From Clostridia bacterium (lineage in GTDB: Bacteria > Bacillota > Peptococcia > DRI-13 > UBA5745), in the NCBI GenBank assembly GCA_018434325.1, contig JAHDPO010000049.1, positions 1 through 64,000 of the forward strand: 64,000 nucleotides of DNA. The letters run 5' to 3'. The position numbers were made by a program, and so were the translations under genes. The notes under the pieces are model-generated. The model was given only the letters and a program-made list of their open reading frames with translations, did no database searches and was not told where the DNA came from. This document shows, in pieces, positions 33,970 through 43,709 of this stretch (its first letter is position 1; the number at the start of each line of letters is the position of its first letter).

Positions 33970-36900
33970 CTATCTTTCAAATTCATTTTCATCATTTTCC
34001 GATGCGTAAACGGATACCTTTTCAGGCTCAAAGCCCTGATGTTTGATGTTGGTAAACCACTGTGACATGAAATCCTTCAAATCACGCACCCTTGACGGTG
34101 GTACGCTGTCCGTTTCATAAAAAAGCCCTATATCGTCCTGCAAGAACGAGGTAGGGTGAATGGAACAGGTCTGTTTGTCAATGGTAAAGGTAATCTCTGG
34201 GTCGCGCATGGCGTCACCGTTTTGGCTATAATAATGGGCGATACTGTATTCATCACCGCCGATGGCTTCCAGCACCAAATCTTCAAAGCCTTCGCTTTTT
34301 AACTTCATATAATACGCTTCCCCTTCAAGGACAGGGCCTGCGAAAACCGCCAGCTTCTGATACAGCCGCTGTTCCAAAGTGAGCTGCGCAGAGGGAGGAG
34401 CCGTTCTAACAGGCACACCGTCCTCATTGTCCGGCTCATAATTCATAACATCCGTGTTATCCTCATCCGGCTCTAAAACGGAGTCGGGGGTGTCCTTAAA
34501 TTCCAAAGCAAGGTCAAGTTCAACCTTTCTTCGCTGTAACTGCACCAATTTTTCCTCGCTGGTAAAGGGCTTTTCACTCTCCAGCTTTGCCGCCTCAAGC
34601 TGGTGGTGCAAATCCGCAAGCTCGGTCTTGGCGACTTCTAATTCTGATGCAATGCGTTCCGCAAGGTTCTCAATGCGGGTGATGTTTCCCAGCTCCGACT
34701 CGCCCAACTCTGTGGTATAGGTACATTTGCCGCATAACTGGATACTGATTCCATCTCCCATGTGCCGTATCAACCGGATAGGAAAGCCCGCATAGCTGCC
34801 CATATCAAGGGTGTCCCCGGAGCTTCGTCCCAGCTTGCGGGAACGGACCATAAAGTGTTCCGCCGCCTTGGTTCGCTCGTTATGGAGCCTGCCGTCAATG
34901 GTCATCTGAAACTCGGCTGGCTTATTTCCTGTGTAGGTGGAAAGGTCAGCTTCCATTCCTGCTATTTTACGCTCGGTTGCGGCGATCTTGCTTGGATAGT
35001 GTTTTTCGATTTTATACTGAAGGTCGTTGCGCTGGCTCTGCCATGCGGATTTCAGCACCGTCAGGCGGCTGATTTCATTATCCGTTTCCATCTTCTCCTT
35101 AATTCTCGGATCAGACACGGCCAAAGCCTTAAACTCGGCATACTGGAGCATGGTGCTGTCCACATCCTCACAGGTTCTGAGGGTGGAGCGCCCGGTCATA
35201 ATCTGGCTGATATACCGCTGTTTCTGCTCTAAAATCTGCCACAGATAGGCATCAAATGTCTGTTCTGTAATGTAATTAAAGATGGAAATTTCCTCGTTGT
35301 CATTGCCCTGACGGAGAATACGGCCGTTGCGCTGAATGAGGTCGGAAGGCCGCCACGGCACATCAAGGTGATGGAGCGCCACCAGCTTGTTTTGGACATT
35401 CATGCCGGTGCCCATTTTTCCGGTACTGCCCATCAGAATACGGATTTCACCGCTGCGCACTTTTTCAAAAAGCTGCTCCCGCTGTACATCCGTCTTGGCG
35501 TCGTGAATAAAGGCGATTTCCTCCGGCTTTACCCCCTGCGCAACCAGAACCTCCTTGGTAGCCTCGTAGAAATTAAAGCTGCCGTCACCCTTGGGTGTGC
35601 CTTGGTCGCAGAAGATAAGCTGGGTCAATTGCTTTTCGGCGGTTTCATGATAAATTTCAGCCGCTTTCCGGGCGCAGACATTGAGCTTCGTATTGGGGTC
35701 ATCCGGTAAATCTGGGTCAATGGCTCTCGGATCGGTGGACAGCAGGCGGGCCTCCAGCGTGAGCTTTAGGAAATTATCCTCGGAGCTGTCCACTTGGCCG
35801 TTGCGTATTTTCTCCGCACGTTCGCCAAGTTCCATCACAAAGCGTTTCTGATCCGGTGTAATTTCAGTCTTTACAACCTGTACTGCACCGGTTTTCAGCT
35901 TTGGTGTCGGCAAATCCAGCATATCGGCGGTCTTGATGTCGGCAATTAGGTGGAACATGGCCATCAGCTCAGGCAGGTTATGAAACCGTGCAAAACGGTT
36001 CTTCATTTGGTAGCCGTTACCCTCCGGCTTGATTTCCAACGAGGACTCTACCACGCCAAAGGTGCTTGCCCATGCGTCAAACATCAGCAAGCCGCGCTTT
36101 TCCAGCTCCCATGGCTGCAAGGTCTTTTGCAGAATATACAGCTCCGCCATCGTATTGGAGATGGGAGTGCCGGTCAGGTAAACCACGCCTTTGCCATTGT
36201 TCAGGTCATTGATATACTGGCATTTTTGGTGCATATCCATGGCGCGCTGGCTGCTGACCCCGGTAACCCCGGCCACGTTGCGCATTTTGGTGTAAGAAAA
36301 GTTGTTTTTATAGGCATGGGCCTCGTCCACAAACAGGGCATCCACGCCCAATTCCTCAAAGTTGATAACACTGTCCTTTTTCTCTGCGTTGAACAGCCTA
36401 TCATACCGAAACTGGAGATTAGACTTGAAAATCTGCATTTGCTTAAGCGTCCAGTCCTTGCCGTCACGGGCTTTTACTTCCGCTATCGCCTCTGTAATGG
36501 CCGCCATTTCCGATTCCATGGCCGCAAGCTGGCGCTCTCTGGATAAGCCAATGAGTTCAAAGCTGCTATGCCCCATGATAATAGCGTCATGCTCACCGGT
36601 GGCAATCCTGCTGACAAAGCGGCGGCGGTTCTTTCGCTCAAAATCCTTTTTCTCCGCCACCAAAATATTGGCGTTGGGGTACATCTTCATGTAGTGGGCT
36701 GCCCATTCTCCCACAAGGTGATTCGGCACGGCATACAGGGGTTTGTGGACTGCTCCCAGCCGTTTCATTTCGTAGCCAAGACCGACAGCGGCGTAGGTTT
36801 TCCCAGCCCCCACTTCATGTGCCATCAGCAAATTGCCATCACTGTAAAGGCCATGGGCGATGACATCGCTCTGGTGCTTGCGGAGCTTGATGCCCTCCGC

Positions 36901-37437
36901 CATATCCGGCATGAGTAGGGAGTCACCACTGTATTCACGGGGGCGGATATTATTGAAACGGTCGTTGTAGAGCTTTGTCAGACTTGCTCCACGCTCCGGG
37001 TCGGCAAACAGCCAGCTTTCAAAGGCCATCTTGATTTCCGCTTGTTTTTCACGGGCCAGGATGGTTTCCTTTTTATTGAGGACGTACTTTGTTTTTTCCT
37101 CCCCGGTATTGGGGTCAATATAATCAACCGGGTCTTTGACCTCTACTGAGCGGAGGTTTAGAGTGGTTTCCAGTATTTCGTAAGCGTTGAGCCGTCCTGT
37201 GCCATAGGACTGGTTGACCGTTACGGAGCTTGTTTCCGCACTTTTATTGGTAATATGATAGGCGCCGCTGTATTTGGAAAACTCAAGGGATATGCTAAAG
37301 CGCCCGATTTGATTTCCGGGCGAAGTCTGGAAGGTATCATACATGAATTGCTGGTAAATCTCCGGGGGAATCCATGTGGAACCAAGGGTAAAGCTGATGT
37401 CCTGCGGGGTCAGGGGAACCGGCTGCACCAGCTTCAA
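33970..37437 (-). CDS. SNF2-type helicase, C-terminal part of a split gene
   Basis: A 1155-residue DEAD/DEAH helicase section. Walker A is LMAHEVGAGKTYAA at about residue 210, DEAH box VDEAHAYKN near 370, GTPISNTMAELY near 428, and motifs V-VI run VPWRPSDLIQRNGRILRQG near 700. It belongs to the large methylase-helicase proteins found in many ICEs and phages, normally one chain of about 2600 residues. Here it is out of frame with the upstream gene; the TTG given as start is internal to the open frame and lacks a convincing ribosome site. A single extra C near 37,464-37,465 would explain the break. Confidence 0.85.
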   Translation of the reverse strand: MKLVQPVPLTPQDISFTLGSTWIPPEIYQQFMYDTFQTSPGNQIGRFSISLEFSKYSGAYHITNKSAETSSVTVNQSYGTGRLNAYEILETTLNLRSVEVKDPVDYIDPNTGEEKTKYVLNKKETILAREKQAEIKMAFESWLFADPERGASLTKLYNDRFNNIRPREYSGDSLLMPDMAEGIKLRKHQSDVIAHGLYSDGNLLMAHEVGAGKTYAAVGLGYEMKRLGAVHKPLYAVPNHLVGEWAAHYMKMYPNANILVAEKKDFERKNRRRFVSRIATGEHDAIIMGHSSFELIGLSRERQLAAMESEMAAITEAIAEVKARDGKDWTLKQMQIFKSNLQFRYDRLFNAEKKDSVINFEELGVDALFVDEAHAYKNNFSYTKMRNVAGVTGVSSQRAMDMHQKCQYINDLNNGKGVVYLTGTPISNTMAELYILQKTLQPWELEKRGLLMFDAWASTFGVVESSLEIKPEGNGYQMKNRFARFHNLPELMAMFHLIADIKTADMLDLPTPKLKTGAVQVVKTEITPDQKRFVMELGERAEKIRNGQVDSSEDNFLKLTLEARLLSTDPRAIDPDLPDDPNTKLNVCARKAAEIYHETAEKQLTQLIFCDQGTPKGDGSFNFYEATKEVLVAQGVKPEEIAFIHDAKTDVQREQLFEKVRSGEIRILMGSTGKMGTGMNVQNKLVALHHLDVPWRPSDLIQRNGRILRQGNDNEEISIFNYITEQTFDAYLWQILEQKQRYISQIMTGRSTLRTCEDVDSTMLQYAEFKALAVSDPRIKEKMETDNEISRLTVLKSAWQSQRNDLQYKIEKHYPSKIAATERKIAGMEADLSTYTGNKPAEFQMTIDGRLHNERTKAAEHFMVRSRKLGRSSGDTLDMGSYAGFPIRLIRHMGDGISIQLCGKCTYTTELGESELGNITRIENLAERIASELEVAKTELADLHHQLEAAKLESEKPFTSEEKLVQLQRRKVELDLALEFKDTPDSVLEPDEDNTDVMNYEPDNEDGVPVRTAPPSAQLTLEQRLYQKLAVFAGPVLEGEAYYMKLKSEGFEDLVLEAIGGDEYSIAHYYSQNGDAMRDPEITFTIDKQTCSIHPTSFLQDDIGLFYETDSVPPSRVRDLKDFMSQWFTNIKHQGFEPEKVSVYASENDENEFER

Positions 37438-40400
37438 TGCCTCTATTTCGGCTGAACCGTTCCGGTTCTTCCTCCGCTTTCAAGAGTGCCGTTGCCAGCT
37501 TATCCTTGACATAGCCGCTTAAATACTCGTCGGCGGTTTTCCAGCCGGTGTGCGGGTTGCCGGTGTAATCATCAGGGTCTTGATAAATTTTATCCCCCAG
37601 CTCATCAATGATTTCCTCCGGTGTAGCCTTGCGGTGATCGGGGTACTGATAGAGCCAGGACATATAGGCAAGGTCAACCTTGCCCTTCACATTGAGGGAC
37701 ACCATCAAGGCTTCTTCCGCCGAAAACACCGCTTTAGGCATGATCTTGGGCTTGATGGTCGCTTTGTAGAAGATAGCGGTCTTTTCCCATACATCCTTTT
37801 GGTCTTTTTTCTCCGCCTCGATGGAACGGAGCAGAGGGGCATTGGAATCCCTTGAAAATGCGATTACATTGGCATAGGAATTGAGATAGCCCTGCTTTTT
37901 AACAAAGCCATCATAAACATGGTTGAGATGGGCGATATGCTCCTGAAGCTGCTTTTCATATTCCATAGTGGGCAGTTCATGGAGGTCTGCATACTCGCTG
38001 TTCTGAAAGTCAATCAGGCTGCGGATGGCTGCCGTGACCTCCACCATGCCCCCGATACGCTCGGCTTTTCGGCCGGTGATGTTTTGCTTATACATCCGGG
38101 AGTTTTCACGGTAATACAGTTCTCCATTTACCAGCCCATAGCTGAAATTGCGCACATTAGGATCAGCGGGGATGGATTCGGGCAGCACTTCCTTTTCGCC
38201 CTCATATTCGGAGGTAGCCTCGGTATATTCACCGTCCAGATAGGAAATGGCTCTCTCCAGCCGTTCGTTCAAGTCCTCACCAGCTATCGGGTGGCAAGCG
38301 GTGGTCTTTTCGTTGCCGAACATGGATTCGTCAAACACCATCTCACCCAACAGCATTTCCGGGTGGTCAATAAAATAGGTGTTCATGGGAATTCCGTTTT
38401 CGTCTTGCTCCACGGACAGCCACGGACTGCTTTCCTCGTCCGGTACAATTTCCCGATCTCGCTTTTTCAGAAAAAGAATGTCTGTGGTGGCCTCGGTTCC
38501 GGCAACCTGTTTGAACGCATTGTTCGGCAATCGGATCGCACCAATCAGTTCGGCTTTTCCGGCAATGTAACGGCGCATACTGGAATTTTCCTTATCCATC
38601 GTGAACTTGGAGGTAATGAGCGCCATCATGCCGCCCGGACGGACCTTATCCAGTGATTTTGCGATAAAATAGTCGTGAATATGGAAATTGTGTTTATTAT
38701 AGCGAGGGTCATCCACCTTGATGGAGTTAAACGGCACGTTGCCCACCATCATATCGAAAAAATGGTCGGGGAAAGCCGTCTTTTCAAAGCCCATCACCTG
38801 AATGTCCGCATTGGGATAGAGCTGTTTTGCGATCTGTCCGGGGATGGGGTCGATTTCACAGCCGTAGAGCTTGGAGGACTCCATGCTGTCCGGCAGCACG
38901 GAAAAGAAGTTGCCTGTGCCAAGGGCGGGGTCTAAGATGTTGCCGCCCCGAAACCCCATACGCTCCAGCCCTTTATAGATGTGGCTGACGATGCTCTGTT
39001 CCGTGTAATAGGAGGTCAGGGTGCTTTTCTGTGCCGCCTGCAATTCTTCATTTGTCAGCAGTGATTTGATTTCTGTGTACTCTGTTTCCCAACCGCTTTT
39101 ATCCGACGTCAGCGCATTGGCAAGACCACCCCAGCCCACAAACCTCGCAAGTGTAATCTGTTCCTCCGCTGTTGCAGGGCGCCCTTGTGCTTGCAGCTCC
39201 TTTAGAAGCCGGATGGCTGCAATGTTGTTTTTGAATTTGGTTTTCGGGCCGCCATCGTAAAGATGATGTTCGGGGGAATAGTGGTAATTGAAATCTTCAC
39301 CCCAAGCACGGGCATGGAAATCATCCATAATGGTACGGTTGTACTCATCATTGGACTGGTTGACGAGGGTGGCGGCTTGGATGGCAGCCTGCGTTTCCTC
39401 TGAAAAATCGCCGCTTTGGACGCTTTCCACCACCATGGTAGCAATCTCGCCATTTGTGTAATGGTCTTTTAACGGCTTACAATCAGCAATCGCAGACAGC
39501 GGTACACGCTCGGTAATTTTTAGGCCATTCAGATTTTTAAGCTGTGCAATATCTCCAATTTCCACCGTGCGCCCATCGTGCAGGAATTTAACGATTTCAA
39601 ACACACGGTCATGGTAATAAATGCGGTCACCCTCTTGAAAGGGCATTTGCACCGGCTCCATGGAGTTTCCATCAATCAGGCCGTCGTTGCTGTCCTCGGC
39701 GGCGTCTTCATAACTATCCCGCATGGCGGGGATTGTATCGAATAAGGTGAGCTGTCTGTCGGGAGCCTCCTGTGCTGGTGTTTCAGGTTCTGAAAAGTAC
39801 ACCGTCTGCCCCTCAGCTTCCATCTCCGCTTTATCTTTTTCTGTCAGGTAGCGGTCTTGCCGGATCAGGTTAAAAATGCCGCTTTCCACCTGATTCCATG
39901 AAAGGACTTCGTTCATTTCCAGAGAACCGGATCGGTAATCAATCGCCAGCCCCTTGGGGGTATACTCCAAGCGCCATCTGTCGCCATTGGGCTGACTACT
40001 GTAACTGCCGTAGGAGTAATATTCTTTTCGAATGAAATCAGCTCTGTCTTTTTTGGCAGGCATAGACAGCATGGCTTGAAAAATCCGTTGCCTGCCGCCC
40101 TGCGTGCCGCTGCCGTACTGGAGGTATTCGTCAATAATTTTTTGCCTGTCCGTTTCAGACAGCTCAGCGGATGCCGGAGGTTCATCAGGACTATCTTCGT
40201 CCTCGTCCGCAATGCTCTGCATTTCCTCCTGTTCATCGGGAATGGCATAATCATCAATCACGGTATCTGCGGAGCTGAACGGATATGCCCCGGTCAGAAT
40301 TAAGCGGTCAATTCGAGCCGTGAGCTTGCCATAATCCTCAGTGAATTGCTGTCCCTCAACTTCAAATGTCAATCCATCATCGCCTGCGGTAAGATATAGA

Positions 40401-41863
40401 TGTTCCCCGGTTTCCGTGATATAATCGGTATCCAGCTTGCCATAAAAGGCTTTTAGGATTTTAGCTTTCACGGTCTGCTTATGTCCGCCCTCAAAGAATT
40501 TGTGAATTTCCGCTGCCCATTCCCTTGTGTCAGGGGTAATATCATCAGCGCACAGCACCACATCAATGAGGTCGGAGATTTCTTCCGCGTCCAGTGCATG
40601 AACCTGTTCGGGGGCCTCCTGCTCGGAAACAGGTTCATGCGTTTTGGAGGTAGGCGGGACAGAAAAAAAGCCGCCCGCAGACGGCTGTTTACCATCTGTG
40701 GGCGGCTCTGTTGTTTGTGTTATTGGGGCTTCTGTACCAATTCGCTGATCACGATTTCCTCCGCTGTATCGGTTATCATGCTCATGTGGGCGGCTCTCTC
40801 CATCGTATCCTCGGTGTCCGGCATCGGCTGGGCGGTCAAAAGTTCCTGTATCAGCCGTTCCTTGCGGTTCTCGGCTTCCTCGTCCACCTTCAGAATCATC
40901 TCGTTGATTTTGCCCTGTGCCACCAGCTCCGACAGGCGGTGCGGGTGGTTCTCCAGCATGAAGTTCTTCCACAGGTTCCCGAATCTGCCCACCGGCATCT
41001 GGTCGGTTTTCTCGTTCTCCGAGATTTGCAGTTCGGGGTAGAGCAGACCGTCCTCGCCCTTCCGGTAATTGAATTTCATTAACGGTTCGGTTCTCATAAA
41101 CTTGGCTCCTTTCGATTTTAATTTGCTGAATTTCCTGATGAATTTCTCTTAAAATGGGTCTTGCAAGGGAAACTGTGTAGCTTCCCATTACCATAAATAG
41201 TTCCAAGCTGTTAAAGTGGCTGATGTTCGTAAAGGTGTTTTCCTCAAATAGCTCCGTGGAAAGTCCACACTTTTGGAACACGGTATAGGCTACGCTGTCG
41301 GTGACAAGCTCCATAAACTCCGCTTTTACCGCTTCGATAGGGGCGTCGTAAAGCACACTGCTTTCGTCACGCACCTTAAAGTTTTCCATGTACTGCGGTA
41401 AGATCTGACGTACCCGTTGCTGCACCAGCTTATATAGGCACCGCTCGATACTGGAGGTAGGTGTACTGTACCTTTCATGAAATCTTGCTAAAACGCTGGG
41501 CTTATACTGATCCTCCAACTCCCAATGATACCGCAAAACATTTTGAAAGCTCTGTGGAGTGCCATTGGTGTCCGTTAAGTCAAACAGGTATTTTAGACTG
41601 GCATTGGGGTTGGTCATGTCGATGACAGCAATGCCTTTTGCGCCTGCATTGATATTTCGGTCAATTCGCTTGTCATGCCATTCGTCAAAGGTGGCAAGCT
41701 GGGTTGCATCAGGCCGCTGCGCATAAACGAGTACCGCATTATCAAAGGAACGCTTATAATACCTCGCCGCGCAGGACAGCAGACCTTTCCACTCCACAGG
41801 GTTTTTCGTGTATTCCTGTACCGACTTTTTATATAGGTCGGCAAGAATGGTTGTCTTGCTCAA
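37337..41863 (-). CDS. LtrC/methylase-helicase protein, N-terminal part
   Basis: A 1508-residue section. Residues 1-250 resemble the N-terminal region of LtrC/ArdC-like ICE proteins. Residues 256-381 are a disordered Gly/Arg/Pro-rich linker. Residues near 970-1060 form an adenine-methylase fold: motif I ILDPALGTGNFFSV and motif IV GNVPFN, where the usual NPPF has become NVPF. The last 50 residues are out of frame relative to the true continuation, so the natural reading passes to the frame that opens at 37,437. TTG start overlaps the parB stop. Likely helps DNA handling or protection during transfer. A second gene is nested in the linker. Confidence 0.85.
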   Translation of the reverse strand: MSKTTILADLYKKSVQEYTKNPVEWKGLLSCAARYYKRSFDNAVLVYAQRPDATQLATFDEWHDKRIDRNINAGAKGIAVIDMTNPNASLKYLFDLTDTNGTPQSFQNVLRYHWELEDQYKPSVLARFHERYSTPTSSIERCLYKLVQQRVRQILPQYMENFKVRDESSVLYDAPIEAVKAEFMELVTDSVAYTVFQKCGLSTELFEENTFTNISHFNSLELFMVMGSYTVSLARPILREIHQEIQQIKIERSQVYENRTVNEIQLPEGRGRSALPRTANLGERENRPDAGGQIREPVEELHAGEPPAPPVGAGGTGQNQRDDSEGGRGSREPQGTADTGTFDRPADAGHRGYDGESRPHEHDNRYSGGNRDQRIGTEAPITQTTEPPTDGKQPSAGGFFSVPPTSKTHEPVSEQEAPEQVHALDAEEISDLIDVVLCADDITPDTREWAAEIHKFFEGGHKQTVKAKILKAFYGKLDTDYITETGEHLYLTAGDDGLTFEVEGQQFTEDYGKLTARIDRLILTGAYPFSSADTVIDDYAIPDEQEEMQSIADEDEDSPDEPPASAELSETDRQKIIDEYLQYGSGTQGGRQRIFQAMLSMPAKKDRADFIRKEYYSYGSYSSQPNGDRWRLEYTPKGLAIDYRSGSLEMNEVLSWNQVESGIFNLIRQDRYLTEKDKAEMEAEGQTVYFSEPETPAQEAPDRQLTLFDTIPAMRDSYEDAAEDSNDGLIDGNSMEPVQMPFQEGDRIYYHDRVFEIVKFLHDGRTVEIGDIAQLKNLNGLKITERVPLSAIADCKPLKDHYTNGEIATMVVESVQSGDFSEETQAAIQAATLVNQSNDEYNRTIMDDFHARAWGEDFNYHYSPEHHLYDGGPKTKFKNNIAAIRLLKELQAQGRPATAEEQITLARFVGWGGLANALTSDKSGWETEYTEIKSLLTNEELQAAQKSTLTSYYTEQSIVSHIYKGLERMGFRGGNILDPALGTGNFFSVLPDSMESSKLYGCEIDPIPGQIAKQLYPNADIQVMGFEKTAFPDHFFDMMVGNVPFNSIKVDDPRYNKHNFHIHDYFIAKSLDKVRPGGMMALITSKFTMDKENSSMRRYIAGKAELIGAIRLPNNAFKQVAGTEATTDILFLKKRDREIVPDEESSPWLSVEQDENGIPMNTYFIDHPEMLLGEMVFDESMFGNEKTTACHPIAGEDLNERLERAISYLDGEYTEATSEYEGEKEVLPESIPADPNVRNFSYGLVNGELYYRENSRMYKQNITGRKAERIGGMVEVTAAIRSLIDFQNSEYADLHELPTMEYEKQLQEHIAHLNHVYDGFVKKQGYLNSYANVIAFSRDSNAPLLRSIEAEKKDQKDVWEKTAIFYKATIKPKIMPKAVFSAEEALMVSLNVKGKVDLAYMSWLYQYPDHRKATPEEIIDELGDKIYQDPDDYTGNPHTGWKTADEYLSGYVKDKLATALLKAEEEPERFSRNRGIEAGAAGSPDPAGHQLYPWFHMDSPGDLPAIHV
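40663..40707 (-). terminator. Intrinsic terminator inside the helicase gene
   Basis: A 13-base stem with one wobble pair (40,669-40,681 with 40,695-40,707) and a 13-base loop is followed on the minus strand by seven or eight T. It begins 13 bases after the stop of the nested TnpV-like gene. In the helicase frame this sequence encodes a Pro/Thr/Gly-rich stretch. Confidence 0.75.
40720..41097 (-). CDS. TnpV-like protein nested in the helicase gene
   Basis: A 125-residue protein in another frame of the same strand as the helicase gene. It has folded-protein character: MPVGRFGNLWKNFMLENHP, GKINEMILKVDEEAENRKER and a final AEEIVISELV. This fits the TnpV pattern (a Gly-x-Phe/Tyr-Gly motif, Leu-rich helix, GKL/GKI, then AEEIV-Glu-Leu) of transposon-borne small proteins. 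A clear GGAG lies eight bases before the ATG at 41,097 and an intrinsic terminator follows the stop. The helicase chain across the same bases is low-complexity. Both frames appear to be used. Function of TnpV is unknown. Confidence 0.7.
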   Translation of the reverse strand: MRTEPLMKFNYRKGEDGLLYPELQISENEKTDQMPVGRFGNLWKNFMLENHPHRLSELVAQGKINEMILKVDEEAENRKERLIQELLTAQPMPDTEDTMERAAHMSMITDTAEEIVISELVQKPQ

Positions 41864-42876
41864 GCTGTCACCTCCGATTCTTGATTTTCAAAGTACAGTG
41901 CCAAAGCCTTATCAATGACTTCCTCAATTTCCTTTTGGGTCTGCTGTGCGGAAAAATACTTGGAAATGACCGCAGGCTTGATTTTGACCGGCTGTGGCTT
42001 GTTGCTTTTGGGCTTGCGGGTTTTTTCGCCGGAAAGGATTTGCACAATGGCGGGATCAGTCAGCTTTCCGGTTTCGTAGTAACTGCGGAACAGCTCCGCC
42101 TTTTTCATATCCATCTGATAGTTGTCGGACTCCATGAGGTCTGCCACCTGTTGTTGTTTTGCTGTGTCCTCCACAAAGGAGAGGTCATAGGCAGCAAGGA
42201 AAGCAATCTCGCCGGCATCAAGCCGTTCCATAAGCGGGTCAACGAGGTTAGCTATTCGAATGTACTTGGCCACCTTATCCCTTGACAAGCCATATTCCTG
42301 CCCGATTTTATCCCGGCTTTTCAACCTGTGCTGAGGTTCAGCCGAAGTTTCATTTTCACTGGTATCATGCGGGTTTAGGAGCATTTCAATCTCTTGTAAA
42401 AGGTCGCTTCTTTTGCCTTGGCATTTCATGGCTTCATAATGCTGGGCAAGGCAGTAGGCGCATTCTGAATGACTCATATCGGAGAAGGAACGCTGGCGCA
42501 GATTGGTTTCTGTGACGATTAAAACAGCATCCTCATGGGTCAGGTTTTCACGGATGATCACAGGACCTTTCGTAATCCCTGCAAGCTGGGCAGCATTTCG
42601 GCGGTTGTGACCGCTGAGAATGATGTACCGCCCATCCTCGGTGTGCCAGAGGATAATCGGGAGCAGAATACCGAATTGGCGAATACTGTCCACCATATCG
42701 TCAAGCTGCTGTCCCTCATAGAGCTTGAACCTGTGATTCGGAAAGGACTCCATCTGTGAAAAGTCCATTTCCAAGATACCGCCCTGCACAGGAGCAGGGG
42801 CGGTATCTTGCTGGGTTTCTATACCCAGCATTTCATCAAAATCAATTAGGGCTGCTTTGGGCTTTGGTATTGCCAT
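41860..42876 (-). CDS. parB: ParB-family partition protein
   Basis: A 338-residue ParB/Spo0J-type protein. The nuclease-like N-domain has RQFGILLPIILW, then YIILSGHNRRNAAQLAG at about residue 90, the CTP-binding box region, and ETNLRQRSFSDMSHSE; a helix-turn-helix (RDKIGQEYGLSRDKVAKYIR) lies near 190. The C-terminus is helical. It follows parA by three bases and overlaps the TTG of the helicase gene, so the three form one operon start. It would bind a centromere-like site; the nearby GGGTAA repeats are a candidate. Confidence 0.92.
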   Translation of the reverse strand: MAIPKPKAALIDFDEMLGIETQQDTAPAPVQGGILEMDFSQMESFPNHRFKLYEGQQLDDMVDSIRQFGILLPIILWHTEDGRYIILSGHNRRNAAQLAGITKGPVIIRENLTHEDAVLIVTETNLRQRSFSDMSHSECAYCLAQHYEAMKCQGKRSDLLQEIEMLLNPHDTSENETSAEPQHRLKSRDKIGQEYGLSRDKVAKYIRIANLVDPLMERLDAGEIAFLAAYDLSFVEDTAKQQQVADLMESDNYQMDMKKAELFRSYYETGKLTDPAIVQILSGEKTRKPKSNKPQPVKIKPAVISKYFSAQQTQKEIEEVIDKALALYFENQESEVTA

Positions 42877-42879
42877 GGG

Positions 42880-43692
42880 TTAGACGCTCCTTTCCGCAAT
42901 TTTGCCGTATTCATTGGAGAGAAGTTCGTCCACAAATTGCCCATAGGCGATTGCCGCAGGGTTTCCCGGCAGAAATTCGCAAATGGTCTGATGGTGAAGT
43001 ACAGCTTCCGCAACCTTGATAGACCGGGGAATACGGGTCTTGAAAATGGGAACCTTGTCCGCAAAGCCACGCTGAATCAAGTCGTTTACCTGTGCCGAAA
43101 GTATCGTGTTGGGGGAATCCATGGTAATCAAGATGCCCTCGATACGCAGGCGGTGGTTACTATTCCGTTGAATTGCCTGATGGTGCTTTAGCAACTCTGC
43201 AAGACCTTGGGCAGATAAAAGCTCCGCCTGTGTCGGAATTATGATGCTGTCGGCACACATCATCACGTTAATCATCGGCGTACCCATTTGCGGCATACAG
43301 TCGATGATGATGTACTCATAGCTGTCCTTGATGGCGTCAATGTATTGGCTCAAAATCCTCTCTCTGAAATCTACATTGCAGAGATTGCGTTCAAGGGTGA
43401 AAAGCTGGGTATTGGATGGGATCAGGTTAACACCGCATTCGGTTTTGATGATATAGCTTTCGGGTTCGGGTAAAGGCTCGTCCTCAACCAGCTTGCGTAA
43501 CAGGGTGTTGATTGTCACCTCCAGTTTATTGGGGTTCTTCACCCCGAAGATAATGCTTGAATGCCCCTGACCGTCAAAGTCAAGCAGGGCGGTGCGGTGT
43601 CCTCTCTTGGACAGGAGATAGGCAAGCGTGGTAGCCGTGGCTGTCTTGCCCACGCCGCCTTTCTCGTTGATAATTGCAATGATTTTCGCCAT
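42880..43692 (-). CDS. parA: ParA-family partition ATPase
   Basis: A 270-residue ParA/Soj ATPase. Deviant Walker A EKGGVGKTATAT at residues 10-21, then ALLDFDGQGHSSI, a Walker B YIIIDCMPQMGTPM near 150, and a DNA-binding C-terminal region. With ParB it would keep the excised circular element in both daughter cells. It is the first gene at the right end of the ICE, with a GGAG site upstream, and the probable promoter lies in the 43,700-43,760 repeat stretch. Confidence 0.93.
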   Translation of the reverse strand: MAKIIAIINEKGGVGKTATATTLAYLLSKRGHRTALLDFDGQGHSSIIFGVKNPNKLEVTINTLLRKLVEDEPLPEPESYIIKTECGVNLIPSNTQLFTLERNLCNVDFRERILSQYIDAIKDSYEYIIIDCMPQMGTPMINVMMCADSIIIPTQAELLSAQGLAELLKHHQAIQRNSNHRLRIEGILITMDSPNTILSAQVNDLIQRGFADKVPIFKTRIPRSIKVAEAVLHHQTICEFLPGNPAAIAYGQFVDELLSNEYGKIAERSV

Positions 43693-43709
43693 CGGCGCGC
43701 TCCTTTCTT

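Noticed and set aside
37435-37437. The TTG as a true start for the helicase second part
   Set aside because: No ribosome site ahead of it, and conserved-looking residues continue upstream in the same frame. A frameshift in one long gene is more likely.
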